Shown: piece after piece, positions 8,982 through 17,852 of the stretch
How the letters are laid out: each line of letters begins with the position of its first letter
Position numbering within the stretch: position 1 is the stretch's first letter
NCBI RefSeq assembly: GCF_021272205.1
Contig: NZ_JAJSDX010000006.1
Span: 124,001 to 188,000, forward strand
Direction: 5' to 3'
Source of the DNA: Pantoea sp. Mb-10
GTDB lineage: Bacteria; Pseudomonadota; Gammaproteobacteria; Enterobacterales; Enterobacteriaceae
Length of the DNA: 64,000 nt
Notes under the pieces: generated by a model
Databases searched by the model: none
What the model saw: the letters and a program-made list of their open reading frames with translations, nothing else
What the model was told of the DNA's origin: nothing
Program-made: the position numbers and the translations under genes

Positions 8982-9839
8982 ATGACAGATCGTCCTCAAC
9001 ATCCACAGCAGGCGCAGCAGCAAACATGGCCGGGAAGTTTTCTCTCCATGCAGCCTAAACCTGACCATGGTGAAACAAGCTATAAAGGGTCGGGACGTTT
9101 GCAGGGAAAGACCGCCGTGATCACAGGGGGGGATTCCGGTATTGGTCGCGCCGTGGCCATTGCGTATGCCCGTGAAGGCGCAGACGTGGTGATTGCGTAT
9201 CTTGACGAGCACGACGATGCCAACGACACCGCCCGCTTGATTCAAGAGGCGGGGCAGCAGGCAGTGCTCATTGCCGGCGATCTCACCGATTCGGCGCACT
9301 GCCGTGACGTGATTAACCAAACCGTTGAGCGCTTCAATAAAATTGATATTTTGGTCAACAACGCCGCTTACCAAATGACGCGCGCCTCGCTGGATGAGAT
9401 CAGCGAGGAGGAGTTTGATCGCACCATGAAAACCAATCTCTATGCGATGTTCCATCTGTGCAAAGCCGCCGTGCCACACATGTCGTCAGGCGCTTCCATT
9501 ATTAATACCGCGTCGGTCAACGCCGATCAGCCTAAGCCGATGCTGATTGCTTATTCCGCCACCAAAGCCGCAATTGTGAATTTCTCCGGCAGCCTGGCGG
9601 CGATGTTGGCCGATAAAGGCATCCGCGCGAATGCGGTTGCGCCTGGCCCCATCTGGACGCCGCTGATCCCCGCGACCATGCCGCCGGAACAGGTAGAAAG
9701 TTTTGGCGGACAAGTGCCTCTGCAGCGCATGGGACAGCCGGCTGAACTGGCGTCTACCTATGTGATGTTAGCCAGCGATGAGGCCAGTTATATTTCAGGC
9801 GCAACCGTCGCTGTGACAGGTGGCGTCGCCGTCATCTGA
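8982..9839 (+). CDS. SDR-family NAD(P)-dependent oxidoreductase (YghA-like)
   Basis: A 285 aa short-chain dehydrogenase with the long hydrophilic N-terminal extension (about 40 residues, PQHPQQAQQQTWPGS) typical of the YghA/YhxC stress-linked subgroup. It has the cofactor motif TGGDSGIGRA (about residues 49-58), NNAA (about 126-129) and the catalytic Ser with YSATK (Tyr about 191, Lys about 195). It reduces or oxidises small carbonyl compounds; E. coli YghA acts on aldehydes. The start at 8982 follows AAGGAGA by five bases. An upstream frame to 8919 is unlikely to be translated. Monocistronic, with a GC-rich hairpin after it. Confidence 0.9.
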   Translation: MTDRPQHPQQAQQQTWPGSFLSMQPKPDHGETSYKGSGRLQGKTAVITGGDSGIGRAVAIAYAREGADVVIAYLDEHDDANDTARLIQEAGQQAVLIAGDLTDSAHCRDVINQTVERFNKIDILVNNAAYQMTRASLDEISEEEFDRTMKTNLYAMFHLCKAAVPHMSSGASIINTASVNADQPKPMLIAYSATKAAIVNFSGSLAAMLADKGIRANAVAPGPIWTPLIPATMPPEQVESFGGQVPLQRMGQPAELASTYVMLASDEASYISGATVAVTGGVAVI

Positions 9840-9850
9840 CTGCCGCTTCG

Positions 9851-9877
9851 CCCGCCCACGCAGCGATGCCGGGCGGG
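9851..9877 (+). terminator. GC-rich stem-loop after the SDR gene
   Basis: CCCGCCC (9851-9857) pairs with GGGCGGG (9871-9877) 12 bases after the SDR stop codon. No T run directly follows, so its terminator role is likely but not certain. Confidence 0.5.
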
Positions 9878-9997
9878 TTCGCCCCTCCTTCGATGCCATT
9901 AAAAAACCGCGCGTCAGGTTAAAAAAAGCCGCCATACTCTTTTGCTGCGGCCACGCAAACGGCCCGCCGATTCCTTCATAAAACAGGAGGTTTAAAG

Positions 9998-10594
9998 ATG
10001 CGTACCATTGATACGCTCGCCGCCACAGGCGGTCAGTGGCTGAACCCACCCGCCGAGTACGCCCTGAATGCGCAGGCATTACGACTCACCACTGACGCCG
10101 AGACCGATTTTTGGCAGCAAACCTATTACGGTTTCAGGCACCACAGTGGTCACGCGTTTGGGTTTTACGTGAACGGGGATTTTACGGTACAGGTCAAGGT
10201 GACTGCGGCTTTTTCGCATCTTTACGACCAAGCGGGGATCCTGCTGCTGGAGGATGAGACGCATTGGGTTAAGGCGGGTATAGAATACAATGATGCTAAA
10301 CCGGCCATAGGGAGCGTGCTTACGCGGCACACCTCCGACTGGTCCACCGGGCTCTTCCCTGGCGATCCTGGCCGCTTCTGGATGCGGGCGACCCTGGCCG
10401 ACGATGCGCTACGCCTACAATATTCCACCGACGGGACGACGTGGCCGCTGCTGAGATTATGCCCTTGGCCCTCCGGACGGCGCTATTTCGTTGGCGTGAT
10501 GGCCTGTACACCGCAGCGCGCCGGGCTAGAGGTGACATTCACCCACTTTTACCTTGGCGCACCGCTTAACAAGCCGCTGCACGATCTCTCCTGA
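9998..10594 (+). CDS. DUF1349 concanavalin-A-like domain protein
   Basis: A 198 aa cytosolic protein (no signal peptide). The series WLNPPAEYALNAQALRLTTDAETDFWQQTYYGF, GHAFGFYVNGDFTVQVKV, YDQAGILLLEDETHWVKAGIEY and CTPQRAGLEVTFTHFYLG (described by order) is the DUF1349 jelly-roll pattern shared with yeast Ree1. Its molecular function in bacteria is not established. The ribosome site AGGAGG is near-perfect, suggesting strong translation. It is flanked by an SDR gene and an MDR-type dehydrogenase in the same direction, but with gaps over 100 bases. Confidence 0.82.
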   Translation: MRTIDTLAATGGQWLNPPAEYALNAQALRLTTDAETDFWQQTYYGFRHHSGHAFGFYVNGDFTVQVKVTAAFSHLYDQAGILLLEDETHWVKAGIEYNDAKPAIGSVLTRHTSDWSTGLFPGDPGRFWMRATLADDALRLQYSTDGTTWPLLRLCPWPSGRRYFVGVMACTPQRAGLEVTFTHFYLGAPLNKPLHDLS

Positions 10595-10717
10595 CGAACG
10601 ACGATTTTCACACCGCGAGTGAAAGTGTTTTCCTATTGCGGGGATGTTTCAACGCCAGAACGCTGACTAAGCTGTGGTTAACGTCCTCAACATACTGCTG
10701 ATTTAAAGGAACCACGC

Positions 10718-11719
10718 ATGAAAGCCATTGTATACAGCCAACACGGTTTACCGATTTCCAATGAAAATTCGCTTTATGACACCGACGTGGCTAAACCGCA
10801 GCCGGGGCCACGCGATCTGCTGGTGAAGATCAACGCGATTGCCGTTAACCCGGTTGACACCAAGGTGCGCAACGGCGCCCCCACCGAGACACCGCGCATT
10901 TTGGGGTGGGATGCCGTTGGCGTGGTTGAGGCGGTGGGCGCTGAGGTCTCGCTTTTTAAGGTTGGCGATGCCGTATTTTACGCCGGGGATATTAGCCGTC
11001 CAGGCAGTTATGCCGAATATGGCTTGGTAGACGAGCGCATCGCGGGGCATAAGCCGCGCAGCCTGAGTGATGCCGATGCGGCGGCGCTGCCGCTGACTTC
11101 ACTGACCGCCTGGGAGATGCTGTTCGATCGCCTGGAGGTAAAAAAGGAGGAGCAGGCTGCGCTACTGATCGTGGGGGCTGGCGGCGGCGTGGGATCGATC
11201 CTGACGCAGCTGGCGCGCAAACTCACCCACTTAACCGTTATTGGTACGGCTTCTCGCCCGGAAACGCAGAGCTGGGTAAAAGACCTGGGGGCGCATCATG
11301 TCATCAACCACCATCAGCCGCTGGCTGAGCAACTGGCGGCGATTGGCCAGCCAACGGTGCGCTATGTGGCCTCGCTCACCCATACTGACACCTACTTCCC
11401 GCAGCTGGTGGAGGTGTTGGCCCCGCAAGGTAAGCTGGCACTGATTGATGACCCCGCAACGCTGGATGCGATGCCGCTGAAACGCAAAGCCATCTCCTTG
11501 CACTGGGAGTTAATGTTTACCCGCTCGCTGTTCCAAACGGCGGATATGCAGCGTCAGCATGAGATCCTGCAGCAGGTCAGTGAACTGGTAGACAATCATA
11601 CGCTGAAAACCACGGCGGGTGAGCACCTTGGCACGATTAGCGCCGCGAACCTGCGTAAAGCGCACGCGCTGATCGAGAGCGGGCAAGCGCGCGGCAAAAT
11701 TGTGCTGAGCGGTTTCTAA
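10718..11719 (+). CDS. zinc-independent MDR oxidoreductase (quinone-reductase-like alcohol dehydrogenase family)
   Basis: A 333 aa medium-chain dehydrogenase. It has the N-terminal GroES-like fold (DLLVKINAIAVNPVDTKVRNG, ILGWDAVGVVEAVG) and a Rossmann fold with the cofactor loop IVGAGGGVGSILTQLA (about residues 150-165). The catalytic zinc ligands of true alcohol dehydrogenases and the structural-zinc cysteines are missing, so it belongs with the ZADH/quinone-reductase branch. It probably reduces quinones or enones with NADPH. A ribosome site AAGGAA is present. It is followed by a perfect 14-bp stem-loop. Confidence 0.87.
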   Translation: MKAIVYSQHGLPISNENSLYDTDVAKPQPGPRDLLVKINAIAVNPVDTKVRNGAPTETPRILGWDAVGVVEAVGAEVSLFKVGDAVFYAGDISRPGSYAEYGLVDERIAGHKPRSLSDADAAALPLTSLTAWEMLFDRLEVKKEEQAALLIVGAGGGVGSILTQLARKLTHLTVIGTASRPETQSWVKDLGAHHVINHHQPLAEQLAAIGQPTVRYVASLTHTDTYFPQLVEVLAPQGKLALIDDPATLDAMPLKRKAISLHWELMFTRSLFQTADMQRQHEILQQVSELVDNHTLKTTAGEHLGTISAANLRKAHALIESGQARGKIVLSGF

Positions 11720-11725
11720 CACGGT

Positions 11726-11760
11726 AGGGCGTGCACCGCCGTGTAAGCGGTGCACGCCCT
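11726..11760 (+). terminator. perfect 14-bp stem-loop after the MDR gene
   Basis: AGGGCGTGCACCGC (11726-11739) and GCGGTGCACGCCCT (11747-11760) pair without mismatch around a seven-base loop, seven bases after the stop codon. There is no T tract. Confidence 0.65.
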
Positions 11761-12154
11761 GGCGGCTTGGCCAAAACCCCTTTTGATCTTTTCATCCCCT
11801 GCCATACGCCCTCAACGCCCATCCTGCAAAACATTACTTAGCCTGCATGAAAATCGCTGTGTTTAACCGTGCGGTTTGTTTGGATGTGCGCTGACGCTTC
11901 GGTGAGATAAATGCCAGATAAAATCTTGTCTAATCGCGTTTGTAAGCGGTGTACTGCTATTAATCGCGAAAAGATTTTTATTTTGATGATTATTTAACTA
12001 TTTGACTTAAATAAAATGTCTGGCTGCCGATTTAAATAATGTGACAGTGCTGACTTTCAGCGCTAAGATCCAATTAATTTCTCTCCCAATTACTATTATT
12101 CCGCCATTACGTTTACCTTTACGCATTGCGCAATACACGAGGATGGCACGCCGG
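11761..12154. other. intergenic stretch without recognised gene
   Basis: About 390 bases between the stem-loop and the EAL gene. The second half (11900-12040) becomes AT-rich and probably carries the promoter of the EAL-AraC pair. I see no conserved RNA or ORF with support. Confidence 0.5.
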
Positions 12155-13960
12155 ATGTCCAATAACGCTGATGCGGCTAAGTCCGCCGAAACCGCTTTCC
12201 TGCAAGCGCTGATTTCCCCTGAACAAACCCGTGATGAGGTCTTGGCTAAATTTGTATTACTGGCCAGTCAGGTGCTGGACATCCCAGGCAGTTTTATTTC
12301 GGTTGTAGACGATAAGTGTCAATATATTAAAGCTTCCCGCAACTTTGATTTAATCTCGTCCTCGCGGGAGGACGCGTTCTGTGGGTATGTCGTTGATAAA
12401 GATGAACCCCTGATCATTTCTGATACATTAATCGATCCGTACTTTCAACATCATCCGTTTGCGGTGGGTGAACCCTATATTCGTTTTTATGCCGGGGTGC
12501 CGCTAAAAAATGCGCAAGGGTTGGTTTATGGCACGCTGTGTGTCACCGATACCAAACCGCACGCATTTGGCAGTGAAAAAGTGAAAACGCTGCGTCTGTT
12601 GAGCAATTTGGTGATGTCATTTTTGAATGCCTGGCAGGCGGCGGGCTATCAGGATGTAATTACCACGCTGCCCAATCGCCCCTGCTTGCTGCGTGATATG
12701 CAGCAGCTGGCCAGCCAGGGTGATGTCACGCCACGCAGGCTGGTGTTGATTGATTGTATCGACATCGCGCGCGCCTATGAACTCTCGCGTCTCATCGGCC
12801 TGGCGCCAGTGGAAGGCTTGCTGCGTGAAATGGCCTACGTCATCCCCGCACGTCTTGCGCTGCGTCAGGACGATCTGTTTTATGCTTTTGCGCCGGGCCG
12901 GTTTGCCTTGCTGACTACCCTTGAACGCGATTTGGATGCGGGCCGCATTGCCGCGCAGCTTGAAGGCGAGCGGATCCGGCTGGAAAATGGCATGTCCATC
13001 GATCTCACCATTACCACCGGCGAAAGCCATTTCGTTGCGCGCAGTGACGACGCAGCAGAAGTGGTGCGGCAAGCCGTCAGCGCGCTGCATGAGGCGATAA
13101 AGCTTGATGTCAGTACCATGACGTTTAACGAAGCCTTTGATCAGCGTCGTACCGCCGATTTTATGTTGATCAACGATTTGGTCGAGGCGATCACGCATAA
13201 CACCGGACTTTATGTGGTGTACCAGCCCAAGGTGTCTATCAGCACAGGGCTGGCGGTCGGGCTGGAAGCGTTGATTCGCTGGCATCATCCTGTTTTTGGA
13301 GAACTTGGCCCGGCGCGCTTCATCCCACTCATTGAACAAACCAGCGTGCTGACCGATCTTACCCATTGGCTGATCGATGCGGTGATTACGCAGCTGCAAG
13401 TGTGGCAGCAAGAAGGCATTACGCTGACGGTCTCGGTTAACCTCAGTGGAAGAGATTTTGCCCGACCACACTTTGTCGAGGCGCTGGTGCAAAAAATGCG
13501 CCGTGCGAATTTACCCCCCGCACTGCTGGAAATTGAATGCCTTGAAACGGAGCGTATTAGCGAGAACGCTGATGCCATCAACGGTCTGGAAAAGCTGAAA
13601 CGCAACGGCTTCTCTATCGCACTGGATGATTTTGGCACCGGCTACAGTAATATTGGCTATTTACGCCGCTTGCCGCTGGATATCATCAAACTCGATCAGT
13701 CGCTGATCATGCAGCTGTCGCAAGATACCGCTTCGCGGGTCATTGCCCGCAGTATTATTCTAATGCTCAAAGAGCTGAACTACACGGTGCTGGCAGAAGG
13801 GGTGGAGTGTGCCGAAGTGGCGCAGGATTTACAGGCCTATGGCTGCGATCAGGCGCAGGGCTATTACTACTCGCGACCACTCACCCCCGCGCCCATGACC
13901 GCATGGCTGCAGGAGAATTTACGACGCTATGAGCCACACGCCGAGCCGCGATTGGGTTGA
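12155..13960 (+). CDS. GAF - degenerate GGDEF - EAL cyclic-di-GMP phosphodiesterase
   Basis: A cytoplasmic protein of about 600 aa. The N-terminal GAF domain covers about residues 10-165 (FCGYVVDKDEPLIISDTLID and FYAGVPLKNAQGLVYGTLCV). A GGDEF-like region (about 170-330) follows but lacks the GGDEF active-site motif, having FAPGRFALL instead, so it is probably inactive. The EAL domain carries GLEALIRW, SVNLSG, LEIE, LDDFGTGYS, IIKLDQS and LAEGVE, so all the metal and catalytic residues of an active phosphodiesterase appear present. The start is uncertain: ATG at 12155 or 12143, or a GTG at 12041 that would add a hydrophobic, GAF-unrelated leader. The end overlaps the following AraC gene by 32 bases. 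Confidence 0.9.
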   Translation: MSNNADAAKSAETAFLQALISPEQTRDEVLAKFVLLASQVLDIPGSFISVVDDKCQYIKASRNFDLISSSREDAFCGYVVDKDEPLIISDTLIDPYFQHHPFAVGEPYIRFYAGVPLKNAQGLVYGTLCVTDTKPHAFGSEKVKTLRLLSNLVMSFLNAWQAAGYQDVITTLPNRPCLLRDMQQLASQGDVTPRRLVLIDCIDIARAYELSRLIGLAPVEGLLREMAYVIPARLALRQDDLFYAFAPGRFALLTTLERDLDAGRIAAQLEGERIRLENGMSIDLTITTGESHFVARSDDAAEVVRQAVSALHEAIKLDVSTMTFNEAFDQRRTADFMLINDLVEAITHNTGLYVVYQPKVSISTGLAVGLEALIRWHHPVFGELGPARFIPLIEQTSVLTDLTHWLIDAVITQLQVWQQEGITLTVSVNLSGRDFARPHFVEALVQKMRRANLPPALLEIECLETERISENADAINGLEKLKRNGFSIALDDFGTGYSNIGYLRRLPLDIIKLDQSLIMQLSQDTASRVIARSIILMLKELNYTVLAEGVECAEVAQDLQAYGCDQAQGYYYSRPLTPAPMTAWLQENLRRYEPHAEPRLG

Positions 13961-14777
13961 TTTTCGTCGCGATGATGAGACCGGCATTGAAAGCGTCAAT
14001 GCGCATTTCTGCGGACACGCGTACGATCCGCACGATCACGATGAGCTGCTGGTGGGCATTACGCAGCAGGGGCTGCAGCGCTTCCACTGTCGCCGGGCTC
14101 TGCACACCAGTTCGCCTGGCCGGGCCATTTTGATCGAGCCAGGCGCGGTGCACGATGGCCATGCCCCGGATGCCGCAGGTTTTACTTATGTGATGCTTTA
14201 TCTCCCCCAGCCGTGGGTTGCAGGGATGATGCAGCGTCGCGGCTTGGGCGATGTGGCCAATATCCAGGGGGCATTTCGCCATACGCTGACTGACGATACG
14301 GCGCTGGCCAGTGCGATTCAGCAGGCGTGGTTTGCCGTCCATTATCGTGAAGGGCGTCTGGCACGCGACCAAAGTCTTGATCATCTTGTTACGCTGCTGT
14401 CGCGCCATCTTGAGTCGCGCCCCCCTGTCGATCTGGTGGATGCGCAGCGCCAGATGCTGCTGATACGCGACTACCTGCACGATTTTATGGCGCAGGATAT
14501 TGGCCTCGATGAGTTGGCGCGCCTGTCGAGCATGAACCGCTTCAAGCTGACGCGCCAGTTTAAGCAGGCATTTGGTCAATCTCCGCACGCGTATCTGGTG
14601 CGCTTACGCCTGCGCACGGCGCGTCAATTATTGGCGCAGGGCCTGACGCCGGTGCAGGTCGCCGCGCAGGTGGGCTTTGCCGATCAAAGCCACTTGGGCC
14701 GCTGGTTCCAGCGCGCCTATCGCATCACGCCCGCCACCTATCAGCGCCAGTGCACAAACGTTCTATACCCCGCCTGA
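13929..14777 (+). CDS. AraC-family transcriptional regulator
   Basis: A 282 aa regulator. The N-terminal cupin (about residues 1-110) has the HDHDELLVGITQQGLQRF pattern with HxH ligands, typical of AraC sensors. The C-terminal pair of helix-turn-helix motifs (about 175-275) includes LARLSSMNRFKLTRQFKQAFG and AAQVGFADQSHLGRWFQRAYRITPATY. Its start lies inside the end of the EAL gene, so the two are translationally coupled. It also precedes a DUF2000 gene, a combination often seen for cupin-AraC regulators. The effector is unknown. Confidence 0.9.
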   Translation: MSHTPSRDWVDFRRDDETGIESVNAHFCGHAYDPHDHDELLVGITQQGLQRFHCRRALHTSSPGRAILIEPGAVHDGHAPDAAGFTYVMLYLPQPWVAGMMQRRGLGDVANIQGAFRHTLTDDTALASAIQQAWFAVHYREGRLARDQSLDHLVTLLSRHLESRPPVDLVDAQRQMLLIRDYLHDFMAQDIGLDELARLSSMNRFKLTRQFKQAFGQSPHAYLVRLRLRTARQLLAQGLTPVQVAAQVGFADQSHLGRWFQRAYRITPATYQRQCTNVLYPA

Positions 14778-14824
14778 CGCGCTGCGAAACAATACCGGCT
14801 CTTTTTGCAGCCGAGTAAAACCTG

Positions 14825-15232
14825 ATGTTTGAAACCAAAATTGCACTGATCGTGCGCGATGACTTAGCCACCTGGCAGCGCTTAAATGTGGTCGCTTTCC
14901 TGGCGACGGGGCTGGCCGCCGCCGCCCCTGAGATGATGGGTGAGCCCTACATTGACGGCCACGGGCGGTACTATGGCAACATGGCGGGACAACCGATGCG
15001 GGTGTTTGCCGCTGACCTGAATGGCTTACAGCGTGCCCATCAGCAAGCCCTGACGCGCGAATTAACCCTCATTCCGTATGTGGAAGCGATGTTCTCTACC
15101 GGACACGATGAGGCAAATCGTGCGGCGTTTCGCGCGGAAGATCCCGACAACCTTAACTTAGTGGGGCTGGCGCTGCGCGGGCCGAAAAAGGCGGTGGACA
15201 AAGCGATCAAAGGCCTGGCGCTTCACGCATAA
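14825..15232 (+). CDS. DUF2000-family protein
   Basis: A 135 aa cytosolic protein. It begins KIALIVRDDLATWQRLNVVAFLATGLAAAAP, contains PMRVFAADLNGLQRAHQQAL and ENLxLVGLALRGPKKAVDKAIKG-like segments, and has the alpha/beta ferredoxin-like layout of DUF2000 (Pth2-like fold). The function is unknown. It lies 47 bases after the AraC gene in the same direction and is likely co-transcribed. A terminator follows at once. Confidence 0.82.
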   Translation: MFETKIALIVRDDLATWQRLNVVAFLATGLAAAAPEMMGEPYIDGHGRYYGNMAGQPMRVFAADLNGLQRAHQQALTRELTLIPYVEAMFSTGHDEANRAAFRAEDPDNLNLVGLALRGPKKAVDKAIKGLALHA

Positions 15233-15263
15233 AAAACGCGCGGTGCGTCCTGCGTACCGCGCG
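15231..15263. terminator. bidirectional terminator with A6/T6 tract
   Basis: CGCGCGGT (15237-15244) pairs with ACCGCGCG (15256-15263). AAAAAA at 15231-15236 gives a T6 tract for transcripts coming from the minus strand (the phosphatase gene). On the plus strand a TTTTT follows about ten bases later. Confidence 0.75.
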
Positions 15264-15283
15264 ATGAGGTCTTTTTGTGGGTG

Positions 15284-16555
15284 TTACGGTGTCCAGGTTA
15301 TCGGCGGAATCGCCGCGTGGTCCAGCTGCTTGCTCAACGCAGCCAATGCCGGTTTCAGCGGGCAGAGTGTCCCTACTGACGTGACACGACAGCCGCTTTG
15401 CTGCCACTCGGTGCGCAACAGCGGATGGGCCGCGTCTACGGGCTGCAATCGCCGCAAATCGTCAAGGCTCTGTGCCTGGAAATAGACGCGTAAAAAGCGC
15501 TCCCCACTCTGGCTATCGCGCCAGCGCTCCAGGACCAGACTGCTGCCTGGTGGGATGTTACCGCGCGTGTAGCCCGGTAGCGTCCATGTGAAGTTCATCA
15601 ACGTCCGTACCATGGCAATGTTGGTGTCATGCGCCACCAGCAGGAGCCAGCGCGCCTGCGGCCGATCGGGGCCGTCGTGACCTACCGCTTGCAGCAGGGT
15701 GTTGAGCAGCACCGATCCGCGCCGCTGTGCGGTGTAAAGCACGTCATTGCTCAGGTCATAATTGGCGGTCAATAGCGGCAAAATGGCGGTGATTTGCTGC
15801 GAAGAGGTGATTTTTCCCCATGCCAATTCGCTGAGGGGCAAATTTTCACTCCAGCCGAGGCGCAGCGTCTCAACCATGTTGGCCATCACGCTCAGTCCTT
15901 CCACATTCACGTTGCCGTTTTTACTTTGCTTAACGCGCCAGGGCTGACTAAACAGGGTGCACTGCGTGGCTTGCGGACAAACGGCATTTTTCAACGCTTG
16001 CACCGCAGGCTGCAACGCCTGCTGCCGGGCCGCCAGATCGCCGGCTTGCTGCTGCACGGCCTTGAGCTGTTGCGCCGGGTCGGTGCGGGTCGCCGCAAAG
16101 TCATCGGTCTGGAACAGCGGATCGCTCTCGCCCTCTACGCGGTGAACGGCCACGCCGCAGCCGGGGAATGCACCGTCGACCAGCGCCTGAGCGGTGGCGC
16201 GGGTGCGCTGTAGCGGACTGGCTCGAACGTAGACGGCTTGTGAAGTGGGGCAGCCTGCCGCCAGTAAACCCAGCTGGCGATAGTGCTCACCTTCCCAGCG
16301 GCCTTTATTGACCACGGCCGCGTAGCCGTGTCCGGTCAGCTCTCCGTCGTGCGTGCTCCACACGGTCCAGGGACGTCCGGTTGCCGCCTCAATATCTTTG
16401 CGATTGCCTGGCGTTGGCGGCCGTACGCCGTGGCGACTCAGTTCCACGACCTTTTCCAACTGGTATCGCTCGTCGGCGTGCACCGGCGAGGCGGTTAACC
16501 ACAGGCAACTGACGATAAACAGGCCAGCGGCGAGCGGATGTTTACGAGACAGCAT
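15284..16555 (-). CDS. periplasmic histidine acid phosphatase (AppA/Agp family, phytase or sugar-phosphatase)
   Basis: A 423 aa precursor with a signal peptide of about 27 residues ending HADE. The catalytic RHGVRPPTPG (nucleophilic His about residue 43) and the proton-donor HDTN (about 309-312) are both intact. Several Cys residues in the mature part would form the disulfides usual in the family. Members hydrolyse phytate, glucose-1-phosphate or other phosphomonoesters at acid pH; the HDTN form is shared with AppA phytase, but Agp-like specificity cannot be excluded. A ribosome site AAGGAAA is present. It is convergent with DUF2000 and lies 50 bases downstream of the LacI gene on the same strand, next to a sugar-phosphate-type importer. 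This suggests a shared role in phosphorylated-substrate use. Confidence 0.88.
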   Translation of the reverse strand: MLSRKHPLAAGLFIVSCLWLTASPVHADERYQLEKVVELSRHGVRPPTPGNRKDIEAATGRPWTVWSTHDGELTGHGYAAVVNKGRWEGEHYRQLGLLAAGCPTSQAVYVRASPLQRTRATAQALVDGAFPGCGVAVHRVEGESDPLFQTDDFAATRTDPAQQLKAVQQQAGDLAARQQALQPAVQALKNAVCPQATQCTLFSQPWRVKQSKNGNVNVEGLSVMANMVETLRLGWSENLPLSELAWGKITSSQQITAILPLLTANYDLSNDVLYTAQRRGSVLLNTLLQAVGHDGPDRPQARWLLLVAHDTNIAMVRTLMNFTWTLPGYTRGNIPPGSSLVLERWRDSQSGERFLRVYFQAQSLDDLRRLQPVDAAHPLLRTEWQQSGCRVTSVGTLCPLKPALAALSKQLDHAAIPPITWTP

Positions 16556-16604
16556 AGCGTTTCCTTTTTAGGTGGTTAAAAAATGGAGAATGCCAGGGTG
16601 CGCC

Positions 16605-17636
16605 TCAGCCCCCGCGCACCGAGTCGCGCCAGACCACATCGGCTTGGTATACCCGCCGATGGTGCTGCTGATCGTCATGCCGTGGCGTATTTTCTTGCGC
16701 TTCTTCGTGCTGTAACCACTGCACGGCGTCGCGGGCAAATTGCTCTACCGGCTGCGCGAAGGTCGTCAGGTTGTAGGACGTCCAACCCGCCTGCGCAATA
16801 TTGTCATACCCGATTAAGCAGAGATCCTGTGGCACGCGCAGCGCGAAACGCTGACGCGCTTCGTCCATTAAGCCGCAGGCCATCAGATCGGTGACGCAAA
16901 ACACGGCATCGGGGCGCTGGGCGCGCGTCAGCAGACGGTGCGCGAGTATTTGTCCGCTCTCATAGGAAGTGGTGCCGAAGCGCTCCACCACCACACTGAG
17001 GCCGGCACGCTGCGCCTCGGCCACAAACGCGGTTTCGCGCTTCAGCAGGCTTGGCGTACCCGCCAATGAGTTCGCGAATGCCAAGTGCCGACAGCCCGCA
17101 CGTTGAAACGCCTGGACCGCCGTGGCCGCCGCACTCGCGGCATCTAAGTCGATATTGAGCGAGCCCGGCAGGGCTTCATCACGGTTAATCAGGATGATTC
17201 GCTGACCGTGCTGGTAGCACTGACGCGTAATGGTGCGATCCGGCATACCGGACAGAATGATGGAGGCGTCTGCGCGGAAATTAATCGCTTGCTGGAGAGC
17301 CGCCGAGACGCTGTTATCCGAGCGATCCGTGTTGATCAGCATGGCGATTTTCCCGGCTTCCTGCAGGTGCTGCGTCAGGGAGCGTACCAGGCTGGCGCGA
17401 TAGGGCGTCGCCATTTCCGAGACGATCAAACAGACAATGCCGCTGCGATTGCGTACCAATCCGCGAGCCAGATGGTTAACGTGATAACCCAGCTCTTGTG
17501 CGGCTTTCATCACGCGTGCGCGCATGGCCGCCGATACGCTGGCACCCGGCGTAAACACGCGCGACACCGCTGAACGCGAGACGCCCGCACGCTCCGCCAC
17601 GTCCTGGGCGCTGACGGTATTTTTATCACTCAACAT
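16605..17636 (-). CDS. LacI-family transcriptional regulator
   Basis: A 343 aa repressor. The N-terminal helix-turn-helix VSAQDVAERAGVSRSAVSRVF and the hinge helix VNHLARGLVRNRS are classical LacI features, followed by a periplasmic-binding-fold effector domain (about residues 63-330) with CLIGYDNIAQAGWTSYNLTTFAQP near the end. The gene is divergent from an ABC transporter operon. The gap between them contains two copies of TTTGCA-N6-TGCAAA, the kind of palindrome LacI proteins bind. It is therefore the likely repressor of that operon, and of itself through the copy nearest its start. The neighbouring phosphatase gene lies downstream in the same direction and may be read with it. Confidence 0.92.
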   Translation of the reverse strand: MLSDKNTVSAQDVAERAGVSRSAVSRVFTPGASVSAAMRARVMKAAQELGYHVNHLARGLVRNRSGIVCLIVSEMATPYRASLVRSLTQHLQEAGKIAMLINTDRSDNSVSAALQQAINFRADASIILSGMPDRTITRQCYQHGQRIILINRDEALPGSLNIDLDAASAAATAVQAFQRAGCRHLAFANSLAGTPSLLKRETAFVAEAQRAGLSVVVERFGTTSYESGQILAHRLLTRAQRPDAVFCVTDLMACGLMDEARQRFALRVPQDLCLIGYDNIAQAGWTSYNLTTFAQPVEQFARDAVQWLQHEEAQENTPRHDDQQHHRRVYQADVVWRDSVRGG

Positions 17637-17678
17637 AGTTTTTCCTGCATCAATCGCGGCTGCCTAAGAGTCTGCATT

Positions 17679-17700
17679 AATTTGCAAAGCTGTGCAAATT
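17679..17700. promoter_or_regulatory. LacI-type operator O1
   Basis: AATTTGCA (17679-17686), six bases, then TGCAAATT (17693-17700): a palindrome sharing the TTTGCA-N6-TGCAAA core with the second site. It is about 43 bases upstream of the lacI-type start codon, where it could mediate autorepression. Confidence 0.7.
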
Positions 17701-17760
17701 GATTGAGATCTCATTTGTTGAAATTTTGTGACGCGACACGATGCTTGCGAGTTAAGGCGT

Positions 17761-17789
17761 TTGACAGGATGTTTCAGGTTCATTACTAA
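17761..17789 (+). promoter_or_regulatory. candidate sigma-70 promoter of the ABC transporter operon
   Basis: TTGACA (17761-17766), a 17-base spacer and TACTAA (17784-17789). The perfect -35 and the operator abutting the -10 make this the probable operon promoter. Confidence 0.65.
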
Positions 17790-17807
17790 TTTGCACACAT
17801 GTGCAAA
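17790..17807. promoter_or_regulatory. LacI-type operator O2
   Basis: TTTGCA-CACATG-TGCAAA, palindromic through its TTTGCACA/TGTGCAAA arms. It begins directly after the proposed -10, so bound repressor would cover the transcription start. Confidence 0.75.
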
Positions 17808-17852
17808 AGTGGATGCACTCTTGCGTCCACTTCACCCGTTTAGGAGAACACC

